This document shows positions 53,916 to 63,121 of a stretch of 64,000 nt of DNA, piece after piece. Source of the DNA: Paenibacillus sp. R14(2021) (GTDB taxonomy: Bacteria; Bacillota; Bacilli; Paenibacillales; Paenibacillaceae). The position numbers and the translations under genes were made by a program. Location: positions 62,001-126,000 of the forward strand of contig NZ_CP080269.1 of assembly GCF_019431355.1 (NCBI RefSeq), written 5' to 3'. Position 1 is the first letter of the stretch; every line of letters begins with the position of its first letter. The notes beneath the pieces are model-generated. The model searched no databases. It had not been told where the DNA came from and saw only the letters and a list, made by a program, of their open reading frames with translations.

Positions 53916-54749
53916 ATGGGAAATCGGTTATTTGACGGAGGCACGGCCCTCTTGTCCCTACGGAGCAAGAAAGCGGGCGCTGTTGCTTGGATTACGCTCC
54001 AGCAGCAGTTGGCGTATAAGATGGATTTCGTGATGCGCGCGAGCTTTCTGCTGCTGATTCTGTATGTGTTCGTTCAGCTCTGGTCCGCCGCGTACGACGG
54101 AGACACTACGAAGGTGATCGGCGGCTTCACGCTGAAGCAGATCATCTGGTACCTCGTTTTCACGGAATCGATTACGATGGGCGTTCCGGCGCTGTGCGGA
54201 CTCATCGAGAACGAAGTGAAGAACGGAGACATTGCCGTTCGTCTCATTCGTCCCTTCTCGTATATCGGCTTTCATTACGCCGCCTATATAGCTGAAGCGC
54301 TGTTTCGATTCTGCATTCATCTTGTTGTAGGCGGCACGATCGCATGGATCAGCGTCGGACCTCCGTCGTTCGGACTCGGCTGGGCTGGACTATTCGGGCT
54401 GACGTTCGGCGCGCTGACGATTGCGTTTCTCCTCAACATGATCGTTGCGCTTTGCGCCTTCTGGGTGGAAGAGACGCGGGGGATGGAGTTTGTGCTTCAT
54501 AAACTGCAATTCACGGTCGGTGGCATGCTCTTGCCTCTTGATCTGATGCCGGGTTGGCTGCAGCGGATCTGTGCATGGCTGCCGTTTCAGGCAATGCTTT
54601 ATTTTCCGGCACGAACGGCGGTCAATTACGGGACCGTGCCTGTCTTCGAGCAAATTGCCATTCAAGCGGGCTGGGTCGCACTGCTGGCCGGTTTGGTCAC
54701 GGTTATGTATAGGAGAGGGGTGGCGAGGCTTCATGTTAACGGCGGATAA
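53916..54749 (+). CDS. ABC-2 family exporter permease, first subunit
   Basis: 277 residues with about six membrane segments (near 38-58, 75-95, 120-140, 147-170, 185-205 and 240-262). It starts 4 bp after the ATPase stop with AGGGGG upstream and overlaps the second permease by 17 bp. Pairing of two roughly 280-residue permeases with one ATPase matches the ABC2_membrane_6 (DUF990) type systems. The substrate is not evident. Confidence 0.85.
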   Translation: MGNRLFDGGTALLSLRSKKAGAVAWITLQQQLAYKMDFVMRASFLLLILYVFVQLWSAAYDGDTTKVIGGFTLKQIIWYLVFTESITMGVPALCGLIENEVKNGDIAVRLIRPFSYIGFHYAAYIAEALFRFCIHLVVGGTIAWISVGPPSFGLGWAGLFGLTFGALTIAFLLNMIVALCAFWVEETRGMEFVLHKLQFTVGGMLLPLDLMPGWLQRICAWLPFQAMLYFPARTAVNYGTVPVFEQIAIQAGWVALLAGLVTVMYRRGVARLHVNGG

Positions 54750-55575
54750 TAGGCAATTGTCAGCGGATGTTGTTACCCGGAAACATCTTATCCGGGGCAC
54801 GATTGCTTTTCTCCTCACCTGCTGGAAGGTAAACCTCGCCTCGGCGCTGGAATACCGGATGAGCTTCTTCCTCATGGCAGGCATGATGTTCATTAACAAC
54901 TTCATGTGGCTGTTCTTCTGGAGCCTATTCTTCGAACGGTTCCAAGTGGTTAACGGGTGGGAATTGAATGACGTGATGATGCTCTGGGCGACCGGCGCGG
55001 GCGGCTTCGGCTGGGCGAACATGCTCTTCGGCAACTTCAACCGGATTGCGCCGCTCGTCGCGGGCGGTCAGCTCGACGTATACATGACGCAGCCCAAGCC
55101 GGTGCTGCTGCATGTGCTTGCCAGCCGAATGTCGCTGACGGCGGCAGGCGATTCTCTGTTCGGGCTTGTCGTTTACGCATGGGTCGGCGATCATTCGTTA
55201 ACCGGCCTGCTTCTCTTCCTCCTCAGCCTGCTGATCAGCGGCCTTCTCATTATGGCGGTCACCGTGATCGCCGGCAGCATGGCCTTCTTCATCGGCAATG
55301 CGGAGGGACTCGCCCAGCAGGTGTTTAACGGCTTCCTGGCGCTGACGACGTATCCGTCCGATATTTTCAAAGGGCTGGCCAAGACGCTGCTCTTCACGCT
55401 GATTCCGGCCGGTTTCGTCAGCTTCCTGCCGATCGGGCTGCTTCGGGAGTTTGATCCTGTTTTTATGTGGAAGGCACTGGCCATGACAGGAGGCGTAAGC
55501 CTCGCTGCTGCTGTAATGTTCAGAACAGGCTTGAGGCGCTACGCCTCCGGAAATGCGATTACGCTGCGCGGTTGA
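54733..55575 (+). CDS. ABC-2 family exporter permease, second subunit (DUF990 type)
   Basis: 280 residues with six predicted membrane segments and the family-like stretch LVAGGQLDVYMTQPKPVLLHVLASR (only its first 20 residues are quoted as LVAGGQLDVYMTQPKPVLLH) near 118, plus FLALTTYPSDIFKG near 218, typical of DUF990/ABC2_membrane_6 permeases. It overlaps the first permease by 17 bp. It is the last gene of the riboswitch-controlled transcript. No clear terminator follows in 55576-55740. Confidence 0.85.
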   Translation: MLTADNRQLSADVVTRKHLIRGTIAFLLTCWKVNLASALEYRMSFFLMAGMMFINNFMWLFFWSLFFERFQVVNGWELNDVMMLWATGAGGFGWANMLFGNFNRIAPLVAGGQLDVYMTQPKPVLLHVLASRMSLTAAGDSLFGLVVYAWVGDHSLTGLLLFLLSLLISGLLIMAVTVIAGSMAFFIGNAEGLAQQVFNGFLALTTYPSDIFKGLAKTLLFTLIPAGFVSFLPIGLLREFDPVFMWKALAMTGGVSLAAAVMFRTGLRRYASGNAITLRG

Positions 55576-55816
55576 TTGTTACCTTTTACGAGAAAGCTTT
55601 TGTGCCCGGTGCGGATTTTGTCTGCGGGGGCAACGGAAGCTTCTTTAACATTTATTTATATAAAATGACGCTGGACAGCGTAACCTTTTACCATTAAACT
55701 CCGTCTATACGGTAGCTATATTAAAGTTTTCTCATAGGAAGGGGGTCTCTGCAGCCGTAATGGGATGGAGGAGAAACAAGCAGTCCGTGGCCGAAGCTGT
55801 CGAAGGAAGCGTACAT

Positions 55817-56524
55817 ATGGAGCAATCCACACGAACAGATGCCAGCTACAGCGGTCAGACGCTGCTCACCGTAAATGATGTCGAACGGACGTTCCAGGTC
55901 GGCGGACAGCCGCTGCATGTGCTGAAGGGCATTAATATGGAGCTTAAGCCTCGTCAGCTCGTGATGCTGCGCGGGCGGTCAGGCTCAGGCAAAACAACGC
56001 TGCTGAATATGATTGGCGGGCTGGATCAGCCGACCAAGGGACATATTTTCTTTCAGGATCTCCCGTTTCACAGCATGAGCGACGATGAGCGGACGAAGGT
56101 TCGCCGCAAGCAGATGGGCTTTATCTTTCAGGCATTTGCACTGATGCCGCTGCTATCTGCATACGAGAACGTGGAATTATCGCTTCGCATGGCCGGCATT
56201 CCCGGCGGCCAATGGAAGGCAAGAGCCGAGCACTGTCTGGAACTGGTCGGTCTGTCCAAACGGATGCATCACCGGCCGTTCGAGCTCTCCGGGGGCGAAC
56301 AGCAGCGCGTTGCCATCGCGAAGGCGATCGCCCACAGGCCCAGCCTGCTTCTGGCGGATGAACCTACGGCCGAGCTGGACTCGCAGATGGCCGCCCAAAT
56401 CATGTCGGTCTTCCAGACGATCATTCGAACTGAACAAGTTACAATCTGTATGACCACGCACGATCCCACGATTCTGGAGGTTGCCGATCATGTTTACGAA
56501 ATGGTTGACGGGAAATTCATTTAA
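55817..56524 (+). CDS. MacB/LolD-type ABC transporter ATP-binding protein
   Basis: 235 residues with Walker A GRSGSGKTT (about 42), Q-loop FIFQAFALMP (about 95), signature LSGGEQQRVAIAKA (about 155), Walker B LLLADEPTAELD (about 178) and H-loop MTTHDP (about 212), typical of the MacB/LolD subfamily that drives FtsX-type permeases. The frame opens at ATG 55760, but AAGGA sits nine bases before ATG 55817 and family homology starts near it; GTG 55787 is a third option. TTAAAC-17-TATATT near 55695-55723 may be its promoter. It overlaps the adaptor gene by 35 bp. Confidence 0.9.
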   Translation: MEQSTRTDASYSGQTLLTVNDVERTFQVGGQPLHVLKGINMELKPRQLVMLRGRSGSGKTTLLNMIGGLDQPTKGHIFFQDLPFHSMSDDERTKVRRKQMGFIFQAFALMPLLSAYENVELSLRMAGIPGGQWKARAEHCLELVGLSKRMHHRPFELSGGEQQRVAIAKAIAHRPSLLLADEPTAELDSQMAAQIMSVFQTIIRTEQVTICMTTHDPTILEVADHVYEMVDGKFI

Positions 56525-57578
56525 GACTGCGGCGGTTATTGCAATCGGCGCTTCCCTGGTATTGTCGAGCGGCTGCTCGCTGCTGCCGAATGAAGACAAC
56601 GAGGAAGTGCTGCCGGCCATCGCGCCGCCGCAGATCTCGAAGAAGCCCGAGTACGAAGTCACGACAGCGACACTTGAAACGAAGACGACTGCCATCGGGA
56701 AAATGATCTCGACGCAGGAAGAAACGCTGTATTTTACCCTCGACGGCAAACGTCTGAAGGAGCTGAACGTAAAGGTCGGCCAAAAGGTGACGGCCGGTCA
56801 GACGATCGGTTCCCTCGATGTGGATGATATGCGCAAGCAGCTCCGTTCCGACAAGCTTCAATTTCAGCGCGACGAGCTTCAAATGAAGGATACGCTGCGC
56901 AAGAAAGACGAGATGGATCCGATCGAATTCGAGCTCGCGAAGATCGCCTTCGAGGAGAAGCGGCAGAAGCTAGTCGAGTCCCAGGAAGAGATTGATAAAG
57001 CGGCTCTGACCTCGCCGTTTACCGGTACGGTCGTGACGCTGAATGTCATGAAGGGGGATCTCGTCAAGGCATACGATCCCATCTGCATCATAGCCAATAC
57101 GAGCCAATTAACCGCAGCCGCGTTGATGACGCAGGATGAACTGCAGGGCGTATCCGTCGGGATGCCTGTCGTCGTTGACATCAACAATGCCGGCCAAATC
57201 TCGGGCAAGGTCTCTCAGCTGCCTGTCGTTCAAGAGGATAACGGCAATAATGGCAATGGCGGGAATGGCGGCAACGGAGGTAATGGAGGCGCGCAGCGCC
57301 CTGAACGTCCGGAAGATTTTCTAACGGTTAAGCTGGATAAATTGCCTAAGGGCGTCACACGCGGTACGCCGCTGTCGATCTCGATCATCATGAACCGCAA
57401 AGAGAATGCCATTGTCATTCCGCCTTCGGCCCTTCGCTCCATCGGATCGCGCACATACGTTCAAGTCGTCGACAAAGACGGCAAGCGCGAGGTCGATGTC
57501 GAAGTCGGGCAACAGACGGCGACGCAAGTCGAAATCCTTAAAGGATTGACACCGGGGCAGAAAGTCGTAGGGCGCTAG
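56490..57578 (+). CDS. Lipoprotein membrane-fusion (HlyD/MacA-like) adaptor subunit
   Basis: 362 residues with a signal peptide and lipobox LSSGC (Cys 29), so it is anchored outside the membrane. A biotinyl-lipoyl-like domain is split by a short helical hairpin (LQFQRDELQMKDTLRKKDE to EEKRQKLVESQEEIDK, about 128-172), followed by SPFTGTVVTLNVMKGDLV (about 175) and a beta-barrel. A Gly/Asn-rich insert (about 250-268) interrupts the barrel region. ATG 56490 has GGAGG nine bases upstream. It lies between an ATPase and the big permease, as MacA-like adaptors do. Confidence 0.88.
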   Translation: MFTKWLTGNSFKTAAVIAIGASLVLSSGCSLLPNEDNEEVLPAIAPPQISKKPEYEVTTATLETKTTAIGKMISTQEETLYFTLDGKRLKELNVKVGQKVTAGQTIGSLDVDDMRKQLRSDKLQFQRDELQMKDTLRKKDEMDPIEFELAKIAFEEKRQKLVESQEEIDKAALTSPFTGTVVTLNVMKGDLVKAYDPICIIANTSQLTAAALMTQDELQGVSVGMPVVVDINNAGQISGKVSQLPVVQEDNGNNGNGGNGGNGGNGGAQRPERPEDFLTVKLDKLPKGVTRGTPLSISIIMNRKENAIVIPPSALRSIGSRTYVQVVDKDGKREVDVEVGQQTATQVEILKGLTPGQKVVGR

Positions 57579-57581
57579 CTT

Positions 57582-60506
57582 ATGGGGATGCCGCTATTTC
57601 GCTTTCTGTTCCGCAAAATGTGGAACACGCGGTGGATGACGCTCAGCTCGCTTGCCGGCTTGATTATTGCCGTTGCCTTTGCGACCAGCATCCCGATGTA
57701 TGCGGACGGAGCGCTGAAGCGGGTTGTAGCCCAGTCGCTTAAAGACGAGAGCGGCGGCTTGCCGGCAGGATCGCTGCTGATGCGTTATCAGGAGACGTCA
57801 AACAAGACCGATCTGAACGGTCTGAATACCGTGGAGAGCTACATTAAGGACGATATTCCGTCCTTGATCGGATTTCCGTTCACGACCTTTGCGCAGAATT
57901 TATCGATTCGCAGCGGCGAGCTGACACCAGAGGATCCAACGAAGGTAGATGCAAGCCGAGTGCGCACCATGGCGCTTACGACGATGGCCGGCCTTGATAA
58001 GAAGTCGGAGCTGACGCAGGGCCGCTGGTTCGCTGACGCGGTCGGCGACAACGACACGGTCGAAGCCGTTATTATGGAAGAAGCGATGTACCGCAACGAT
58101 ATTCATATCGGCGATGTGTTCGAGTATCCCATCTACAGCGGGCTTAATCTCACGCTGCGCGTCAAAATCGTGGGTGCCTACAAGCCGCTCAAGGAAACAG
58201 ATCCTTTCTGGTACCAAGGTATTGAAGGGACCATGGGCACGCTCGCGATCGGAGATAAAGCCTTCCATCAAGGACTTCTCAAGGATCGCAAAATTCCGAT
58301 TCACACGGCGAGCTGGTACTATGCCTTCGATTTGAAGGAGATTCAAACGAGCCAGCTGGCTTCGCTGAACAAGACGCTCGACCGGCTTAATATCGATCTC
58401 TACCAGCGGCTCAAAGACACGCGGGTAGAAATCTCCTTCGCGAAGCTGCTCGGCGAGTTCAAGAAGCAGAGTCTTCAGCTGCAGCTGCTGCTCTTCACGC
58501 TTGCGGCACCGATGCTGGCGATGGTGTTCTATTTTATCGCGATGAATGCAAGACAGGCGCTCGATAAACAGCGGAGCGATATCGCCGTGCTGCGAAGCCG
58601 AGGTGCCGGGACGCGCCAAATCATCGGCATCTATCTCTTGGAGGGTTTGATGCTCGGCATCATCGCGCTCGTAGTCGGACCGCTCATCGGGTGGTTCATG
58701 GCGAAGAGCATCGGCTCCGCCAACGGCTTCCTGGAGTTCGTCAACCGTAAGTCTCTGCCGGTCGGCTTCTCCACCGATGCCGTTATGGCCGGCTTGGGCG
58801 CAGTCGTGCTCGCGTTGATGGCGACGATTATTCCTGCCGTCATCTATGCGAAGGCTTCGATTGTCGATTACAAGAAGCAGATTGCCCGTTCCGACCGCAA
58901 GCCGCTCTGGCAGCGCTGGTACGGCGATGTGCTGCTGCTCGGCGTAGCCGGTTACGGCTGGTATTTGTTTAATGAACGTCAGATGATTTCGGTAAAGAGC
59001 AACTTGACGACGGATCAGCTCAATGTGCAGCCTTTCTTGTTCTTCGTGCCGGCACTGGCGATCTTCGCGATGGGATTGTTCTTCCTGCGAATATTCCCAT
59101 GGCTCCTGAAGCTGTTCAACTGGCTCGGGAAGAAGCTGCTGCCTGTTCCGCTTTACTTGACGCTGACGCAGCTATCTCGGTCATCCAAGGGCTATTATCC
59201 GCTTATGATTCTGCTCATTCTGACACTGGGGCTCGGCGTGTATAACGCTTCTGCTGCCCGGACCATCGATATGAACTCGACGGAACGTACACTTTATAAA
59301 TTCGGTACGGATGTCGTGGTTCAGACGGTATGGGAAGGGAAAACAGAAGTTATCGATACGGGCGGCAGCGACTCAGGCGGCAATCAAGGCGGCGGAAACG
59401 GAGGTTCCGGCGGTGGCGGCAATGGCTCCGGCGGAAGCGGTGGCAACGGTAATGGCGGCGGCCAAGGTGGCGGAGGAAACGGCGGCGGTACGTCGGTTCC
59501 AACGCGAATTAACTATTCCGAGCCTCCTTTCGAAATCTTCAAGAGCTTGGACGGCGTCGAAGCCGCTGCCCGTGTTCTTCAGACGAAAGGCAACATCGTC
59601 GTATCGGGTCGTTCCATTGGCCAAGGCACGGTCATGGGCATCGATAATGTCGATTTTTCCAAGGTCGGTTGGTTCCGAAATGATTTGTTTCCGTATCATC
59701 CGTTTCAATACTTGAACAATCTGGGTCTCTACGAACAGGCTGCAATCATTCCATCTAATGTCGCGAAGAAGTATCAGCTGAAGCTTGGGGATACGATCAG
59801 TGCCGGACTTCAGGACGGCGTGGTGGAATTCGCAATCGTCGGCATCGTACCTTACTGGCCGAGTCAATATCCGGACCAGTCGCCGTTCATCATTGCAAAT
59901 CTCGACTATATCTATGACCAGGTACCGATCATTCCTTACGAGGTTTGGCTGAAAATGAAACCGGGTGCCTTGACCGGACCGATCATGAAGCAGCTGGAGG
60001 CTAAAGGCATCGAGCTCGCCGATGTAAAAGACGTTCGCATCGAGTTGGCCGCGCAATCCAAGCTTCCTACGCGCGGCGGTGTCTTCGGGATTCTGAGCCT
60101 TGGCTTCTTGGTCTCAATCATTATCTCGCTGACGGGATACATCCTGTTCTGGTTCTTCAATTTATCCGGCAGGATCGTGCAGTTCGGCGTGCTTCGAGCG
60201 ATGGGGTTGTCGCGCAAGCAGCTGACAGGCATGCTGCTTCTGGAGCAGATCTTTACAGCTGGACTGTCCATCGGACTCGGCATCCTGATCGGCAAAATCG
60301 CAAGCTTGCTGTTTCTGCCGTTTCTGCAGACGACCGAGAACGTTGCGAATTCGGTTCCGCCGTTTAGAGTCGTATTCGATTCCAAAGATACGACGCAGCT
60401 GTATATCGTTGTTGCCTGCATGATGCTGATGGGCGCAGTGCTGCTGCTGGCCCATATCCGCAGACTCCGCGTACATCAGGCGGTCAAGATGGGAGAGGAG
60501 CGGTAA
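57582..60506 (+). CDS. Large FtsX/MacB-type ABC transporter permease, 974 aa
   Basis: Two FtsX modules in one chain: an N-terminal membrane segment (about 15-37), a long extracellular region (about 40-300), a three-segment core (about 305-425), further membrane segments (about 450-540), a second extracellular region (about 560-840) and a final three-segment core (about 845-960). FRVVFDSKDTTQLYIVV is near the end. A striking Gly/Ser/Asn-only tract covers about 592-637 (59357-59494). It likely exports lipids, peptides or lipoprotein-like substrates as a mechanotransmitter, by family analogy. It begins 3 bp after the adaptor stop. Confidence 0.9.
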   Translation: MGMPLFRFLFRKMWNTRWMTLSSLAGLIIAVAFATSIPMYADGALKRVVAQSLKDESGGLPAGSLLMRYQETSNKTDLNGLNTVESYIKDDIPSLIGFPFTTFAQNLSIRSGELTPEDPTKVDASRVRTMALTTMAGLDKKSELTQGRWFADAVGDNDTVEAVIMEEAMYRNDIHIGDVFEYPIYSGLNLTLRVKIVGAYKPLKETDPFWYQGIEGTMGTLAIGDKAFHQGLLKDRKIPIHTASWYYAFDLKEIQTSQLASLNKTLDRLNIDLYQRLKDTRVEISFAKLLGEFKKQSLQLQLLLFTLAAPMLAMVFYFIAMNARQALDKQRSDIAVLRSRGAGTRQIIGIYLLEGLMLGIIALVVGPLIGWFMAKSIGSANGFLEFVNRKSLPVGFSTDAVMAGLGAVVLALMATIIPAVIYAKASIVDYKKQIARSDRKPLWQRWYGDVLLLGVAGYGWYLFNERQMISVKSNLTTDQLNVQPFLFFVPALAIFAMGLFFLRIFPWLLKLFNWLGKKLLPVPLYLTLTQLSRSSKGYYPLMILLILTLGLGVYNASAARTIDMNSTERTLYKFGTDVVVQTVWEGKTEVIDTGGSDSGGNQGGGNGGSGGGGNGSGGSGGNGNGGGQGGGGNGGGTSVPTRINYSEPPFEIFKSLDGVEAAARVLQTKGNIVVSGRSIGQGTVMGIDNVDFSKVGWFRNDLFPYHPFQYLNNLGLYEQAAIIPSNVAKKYQLKLGDTISAGLQDGVVEFAIVGIVPYWPSQYPDQSPFIIANLDYIYDQVPIIPYEVWLKMKPGALTGPIMKQLEAKGIELADVKDVRIELAAQSKLPTRGGVFGILSLGFLVSIIISLTGYILFWFFNLSGRIVQFGVLRAMGLSRKQLTGMLLLEQIFTAGLSIGLGILIGKIASLLFLPFLQTTENVANSVPPFRVVFDSKDTTQLYIVVACMMLMGAVLLLAHIRRLRVHQAVKMGEER

Positions 60507-60512
60507 CGCGTC

Positions 60513-61391
60513 ATGATTACATGCGAAGGGCTAGTCAAAATTTACAAATCGGACGATCTCGAGGTCGTTGCGCTGCAAGGCTTGAACCTTCATGTAAGTG
60601 AAGGGGAGATGATGGCGATCATCGGAAACAGCGGAAGCGGTAAGTCGACGCTGCTCAACATTCTAGGCGGTCTCGACCGCCCTTCCGCCGGCAGCGTCAG
60701 CGTCGGTCCGTGGGATTTGCTCAAGATCACCGATGAGCAGCTTGTTTCCTACAAACGCGAAACGGTCGGCTTCATTTGGCAAAACAATGCGCGCAACCTG
60801 CTGCCTTACCTGACGGCGCTCGAGAATGTGGAAATGCCGATGATGCTTTCCTCCAAGCTGGACCGCGCCTACGCGAAGCAGCTGCTCGAATGGGTCGGCT
60901 TGAAGGAGCGGATGCATAACAAGCTCCATCAGCTCTCGGGCGGTGAGCAGCAGCGGGTCGCGATTGCGATTTCGTTGTCCAATCGGCCAAAGCTGCTTCT
61001 TGCCGATGAGCCGACGGGGTCCGTCGACACGCGGACCTCGGACCTCATCATGGATATTTTCCGCAGGCTGAACAAGGAAATCGGCATTACGATCGTCATC
61101 GTTACGCATGATTTGACGCTTGCGCATAAGGTCGATCGCGTCGTCGCCATTCGAGATGGGCTTACGAGCACTGAATTTATTAAACGCAATCCAAATTTGG
61201 ATGACGAGTTCGAACATCCTTCCGGGTCGCAGCAAGGCGCGGTGCATGAAGAATATGTCGTGGTGGATCGCGTCGGCAGGCTTCAAATCCCGAAAACGTA
61301 TTTAACGGCTTTACAAATTACAGATAAAGCATCGATGGAATTTGACGGCGAGCGAATCATTATTTCGCCGCCCAAATCATTGGAGGGGTAA
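60513..61391 (+). CDS. MacB-type ABC ATPase with C-terminal AbrB-like hairpin
   Basis: 292 residues. The ABC core has Walker A GNSGSGKST (about 38), Q-loop FIWQNNARNLLP (about 88), LSGGEQQRVAIAIS (about 143), Walker B LLLADEPTGSVD (about 165) and H-loop VTHDLT (about 200). From about 248 the protein continues DRVGRLQIPKTYLTALQI and ends in ERIIISPPKS, which resembles a SpoVT/AbrB swapped-hairpin unit rather than any ABC accessory domain. It is the second ATPase of the cluster, so the two may act as a heterodimer or serve different permeases. It starts 6 bp after the permease. Confidence 0.88.
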   Translation: MITCEGLVKIYKSDDLEVVALQGLNLHVSEGEMMAIIGNSGSGKSTLLNILGGLDRPSAGSVSVGPWDLLKITDEQLVSYKRETVGFIWQNNARNLLPYLTALENVEMPMMLSSKLDRAYAKQLLEWVGLKERMHNKLHQLSGGEQQRVAIAISLSNRPKLLLADEPTGSVDTRTSDLIMDIFRRLNKEIGITIVIVTHDLTLAHKVDRVVAIRDGLTSTEFIKRNPNLDDEFEHPSGSQQGAVHEEYVVVDRVGRLQIPKTYLTALQITDKASMEFDGERIIISPPKSLEG

Positions 61392-61395
61392 TCGG

Positions 61396-62949
61396 ATGGA
61401 GAAGATTGCAATGCGTTCAAAAGGGAAAATGGTGCTTAAAGCGTCGGCACTGGCGGTAACCGCGGGATTAATGGCTTCCAGCCTCGCAGCCTGCAGTAAG
61501 GGAGACGGCAACAGCGATGCGGAGCGTCACGTGCTGCGCGTCGGATTCTTGTATTCCAACTCCGATAACGAGCAGTATTTGCGCCAACAGTTTACGGATG
61601 GGTATGAATTGCTGCATCCCAACATCGATATCGAGATTGTCTCGGCAATCAATTATGACGATCAGCGCTACGAAGAGCCGGATCCGAACAAGAAACAACC
61701 TGATCCTTACGAGAAGCTTAAAGACATGCTGAACGGCAAAAACCCTGTCGATGTCGTGGTTGTCGATTCCGGCAATCTGAAACGCCTCGCACAGGATAAT
61801 ATGCTGACTAAGCTGGATACGATCATTCAGGATAAAGAGTTCGATATCGATGATTTTGTTCCTTCTGTCATTGATGGAATCAAGGACGCAGGAGACGGGT
61901 CCATCTACGCTCTGACGCCGACATTCAGCTCCTCGGCACTTTATTACAATAAGAAGCTCTTTACGGATGCAGGCGTTGAACCGCCGAAGGACGGCATGCA
62001 ATGGCCGGATATAATCAATTTGGCGAAGCGCGTGGCGAAGGGTGAAGGCAAGGAACGTAAATTCGGCTTCTCCTTCAACCGTTACGTTGGCGATCCATTC
62101 TGGGATTCCCAGACGTATTCGGCTCCGCTTCAGCTGAAAATCTTCGATAATAAAGCAGAGAAAATGACCGTCGATACACCGCAATGGAAGAAGGTTTGGA
62201 CGGATATTGCAGACCTTTACCAAGCGAAGATCATCCCTACGCAAGAAGACGTGAACAACGGCGGCGGTATGGGCGGAGGAGGCATTAAGAAGGAAGCCTT
62301 CAACCCGTTCCAAGGCGATTTGTTCATCAGCGGCCGTCTTGCTATGACGATCGGCGGCTATGATTACATCAGCGAGCTTTCCAAAGCGAAGGATGCCGCG
62401 GTGAAGAACACGAAGCTTCCGAACGTGGACTGGGATGTTGTGACCGTGCCGACGTTCGCGGAAGTGCCTGATGTCGGCGGCAACATCTACTTGAACAATC
62501 TGATGGCGATCAATGCGAAAGCGCAAAACAGCGAGGATGCGTGGGATTTCATCCAATTCAACAACAGCAAGGAATGGGCGAAGCTCAAATCCCGCAGCAC
62601 GTATGAAATGGTCTCGCGCAAATCGTTCCTGAAACCAAAGGACGGCATGGACTATAACATTGCGGCGTTCTATACGCTGAAGCCGGTACCGGCTCAAGAT
62701 CCGGCTATCGATAAATTGTACCAAGACAGACCGAATCTGTATCAAGTACAGCAAATCGCACAGCCGCTCTTCCAAGAAGTCATGCAGAAGAAGAAATCGG
62801 TTGAGCAGGCGCTTAAAGAATGGCAAACCAAAGGCGATGTCCTGCTGCAGAAAATCAAAGAAAACCCTAATGGTCCCCTTGACGGCGTAGGCGGCGGTCC
62901 GATCGGCGTCGGCAATGCAGGCGGCGCAGCCGTTAATTACGGGGGCTAA
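61396..62949 (+). CDS. Extracellular solute-binding lipoprotein (family 1)
   Basis: 517 residues: a signal peptide with lipobox LAAC (Cys 33), then a family 1 binding-protein fold recognised by HVLRVGFLYSN, DVVVVDSGNLKRL, ALTPTFSSSALYYNKKLF (about 180) and AWDFIQFNNSKEW (about 380). A Gly-rich insert (NNGGGMGGGGIKK near 297) and a Gly-rich tail at the C-terminus are unusual. Binding proteins normally serve importers, yet the neighbours are exporter-type genes, and no importer permease is present. It starts 4 bp after the ATPase stop. A terminator follows. Confidence 0.88.
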   Translation: MEKIAMRSKGKMVLKASALAVTAGLMASSLAACSKGDGNSDAERHVLRVGFLYSNSDNEQYLRQQFTDGYELLHPNIDIEIVSAINYDDQRYEEPDPNKKQPDPYEKLKDMLNGKNPVDVVVVDSGNLKRLAQDNMLTKLDTIIQDKEFDIDDFVPSVIDGIKDAGDGSIYALTPTFSSSALYYNKKLFTDAGVEPPKDGMQWPDIINLAKRVAKGEGKERKFGFSFNRYVGDPFWDSQTYSAPLQLKIFDNKAEKMTVDTPQWKKVWTDIADLYQAKIIPTQEDVNNGGGMGGGGIKKEAFNPFQGDLFISGRLAMTIGGYDYISELSKAKDAAVKNTKLPNVDWDVVTVPTFAEVPDVGGNIYLNNLMAINAKAQNSEDAWDFIQFNNSKEWAKLKSRSTYEMVSRKSFLKPKDGMDYNIAAFYTLKPVPAQDPAIDKLYQDRPNLYQVQQIAQPLFQEVMQKKKSVEQALKEWQTKGDVLLQKIKENPNGPLDGVGGGPIGVGNAGGAAVNYGG

Positions 62950-62989
62950 GTTAGAAGCTTTGGCTAGTTCCACAAGAAATATAAGGAAA

Positions 62990-63032
62990 GATCGCAGCGG
63001 CGCCTCTTGGCGCTGCTGCGGTCTTTATTTAT
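62990..63032 (+). terminator. Terminator of the MacB-like operon
   Basis: AAAGA-t-CGCAGCGGCGCC and GGCGCTGCTGCG-g-TCTTT form a long stem around TCTT, followed by ATTTATTT. Confidence 0.85.
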
Positions 63033-63121
63033 GATGCCGAGCAATTTCGAGACACTTATGCATGCTTATTTCTTCCCAAAGTGGGTAATCTAAGTGAAAC
63101 GGAATGAAGGGAGCATCAAGC

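Noticed and set aside
55577-55691. ACCTTTTAC repeated at 55581 and 55683 around the MacB-like operon leader
   Set aside because: Nine bases shared by two AT-rich stretches is too little to support an operator.
61468-62973. 501-codon minus-strand open frame over the solute-binding protein gene
   Set aside because: Antisense shadow, running through the 3' end of a recognised lipoprotein gene, with no Shine-Dalgarno support.
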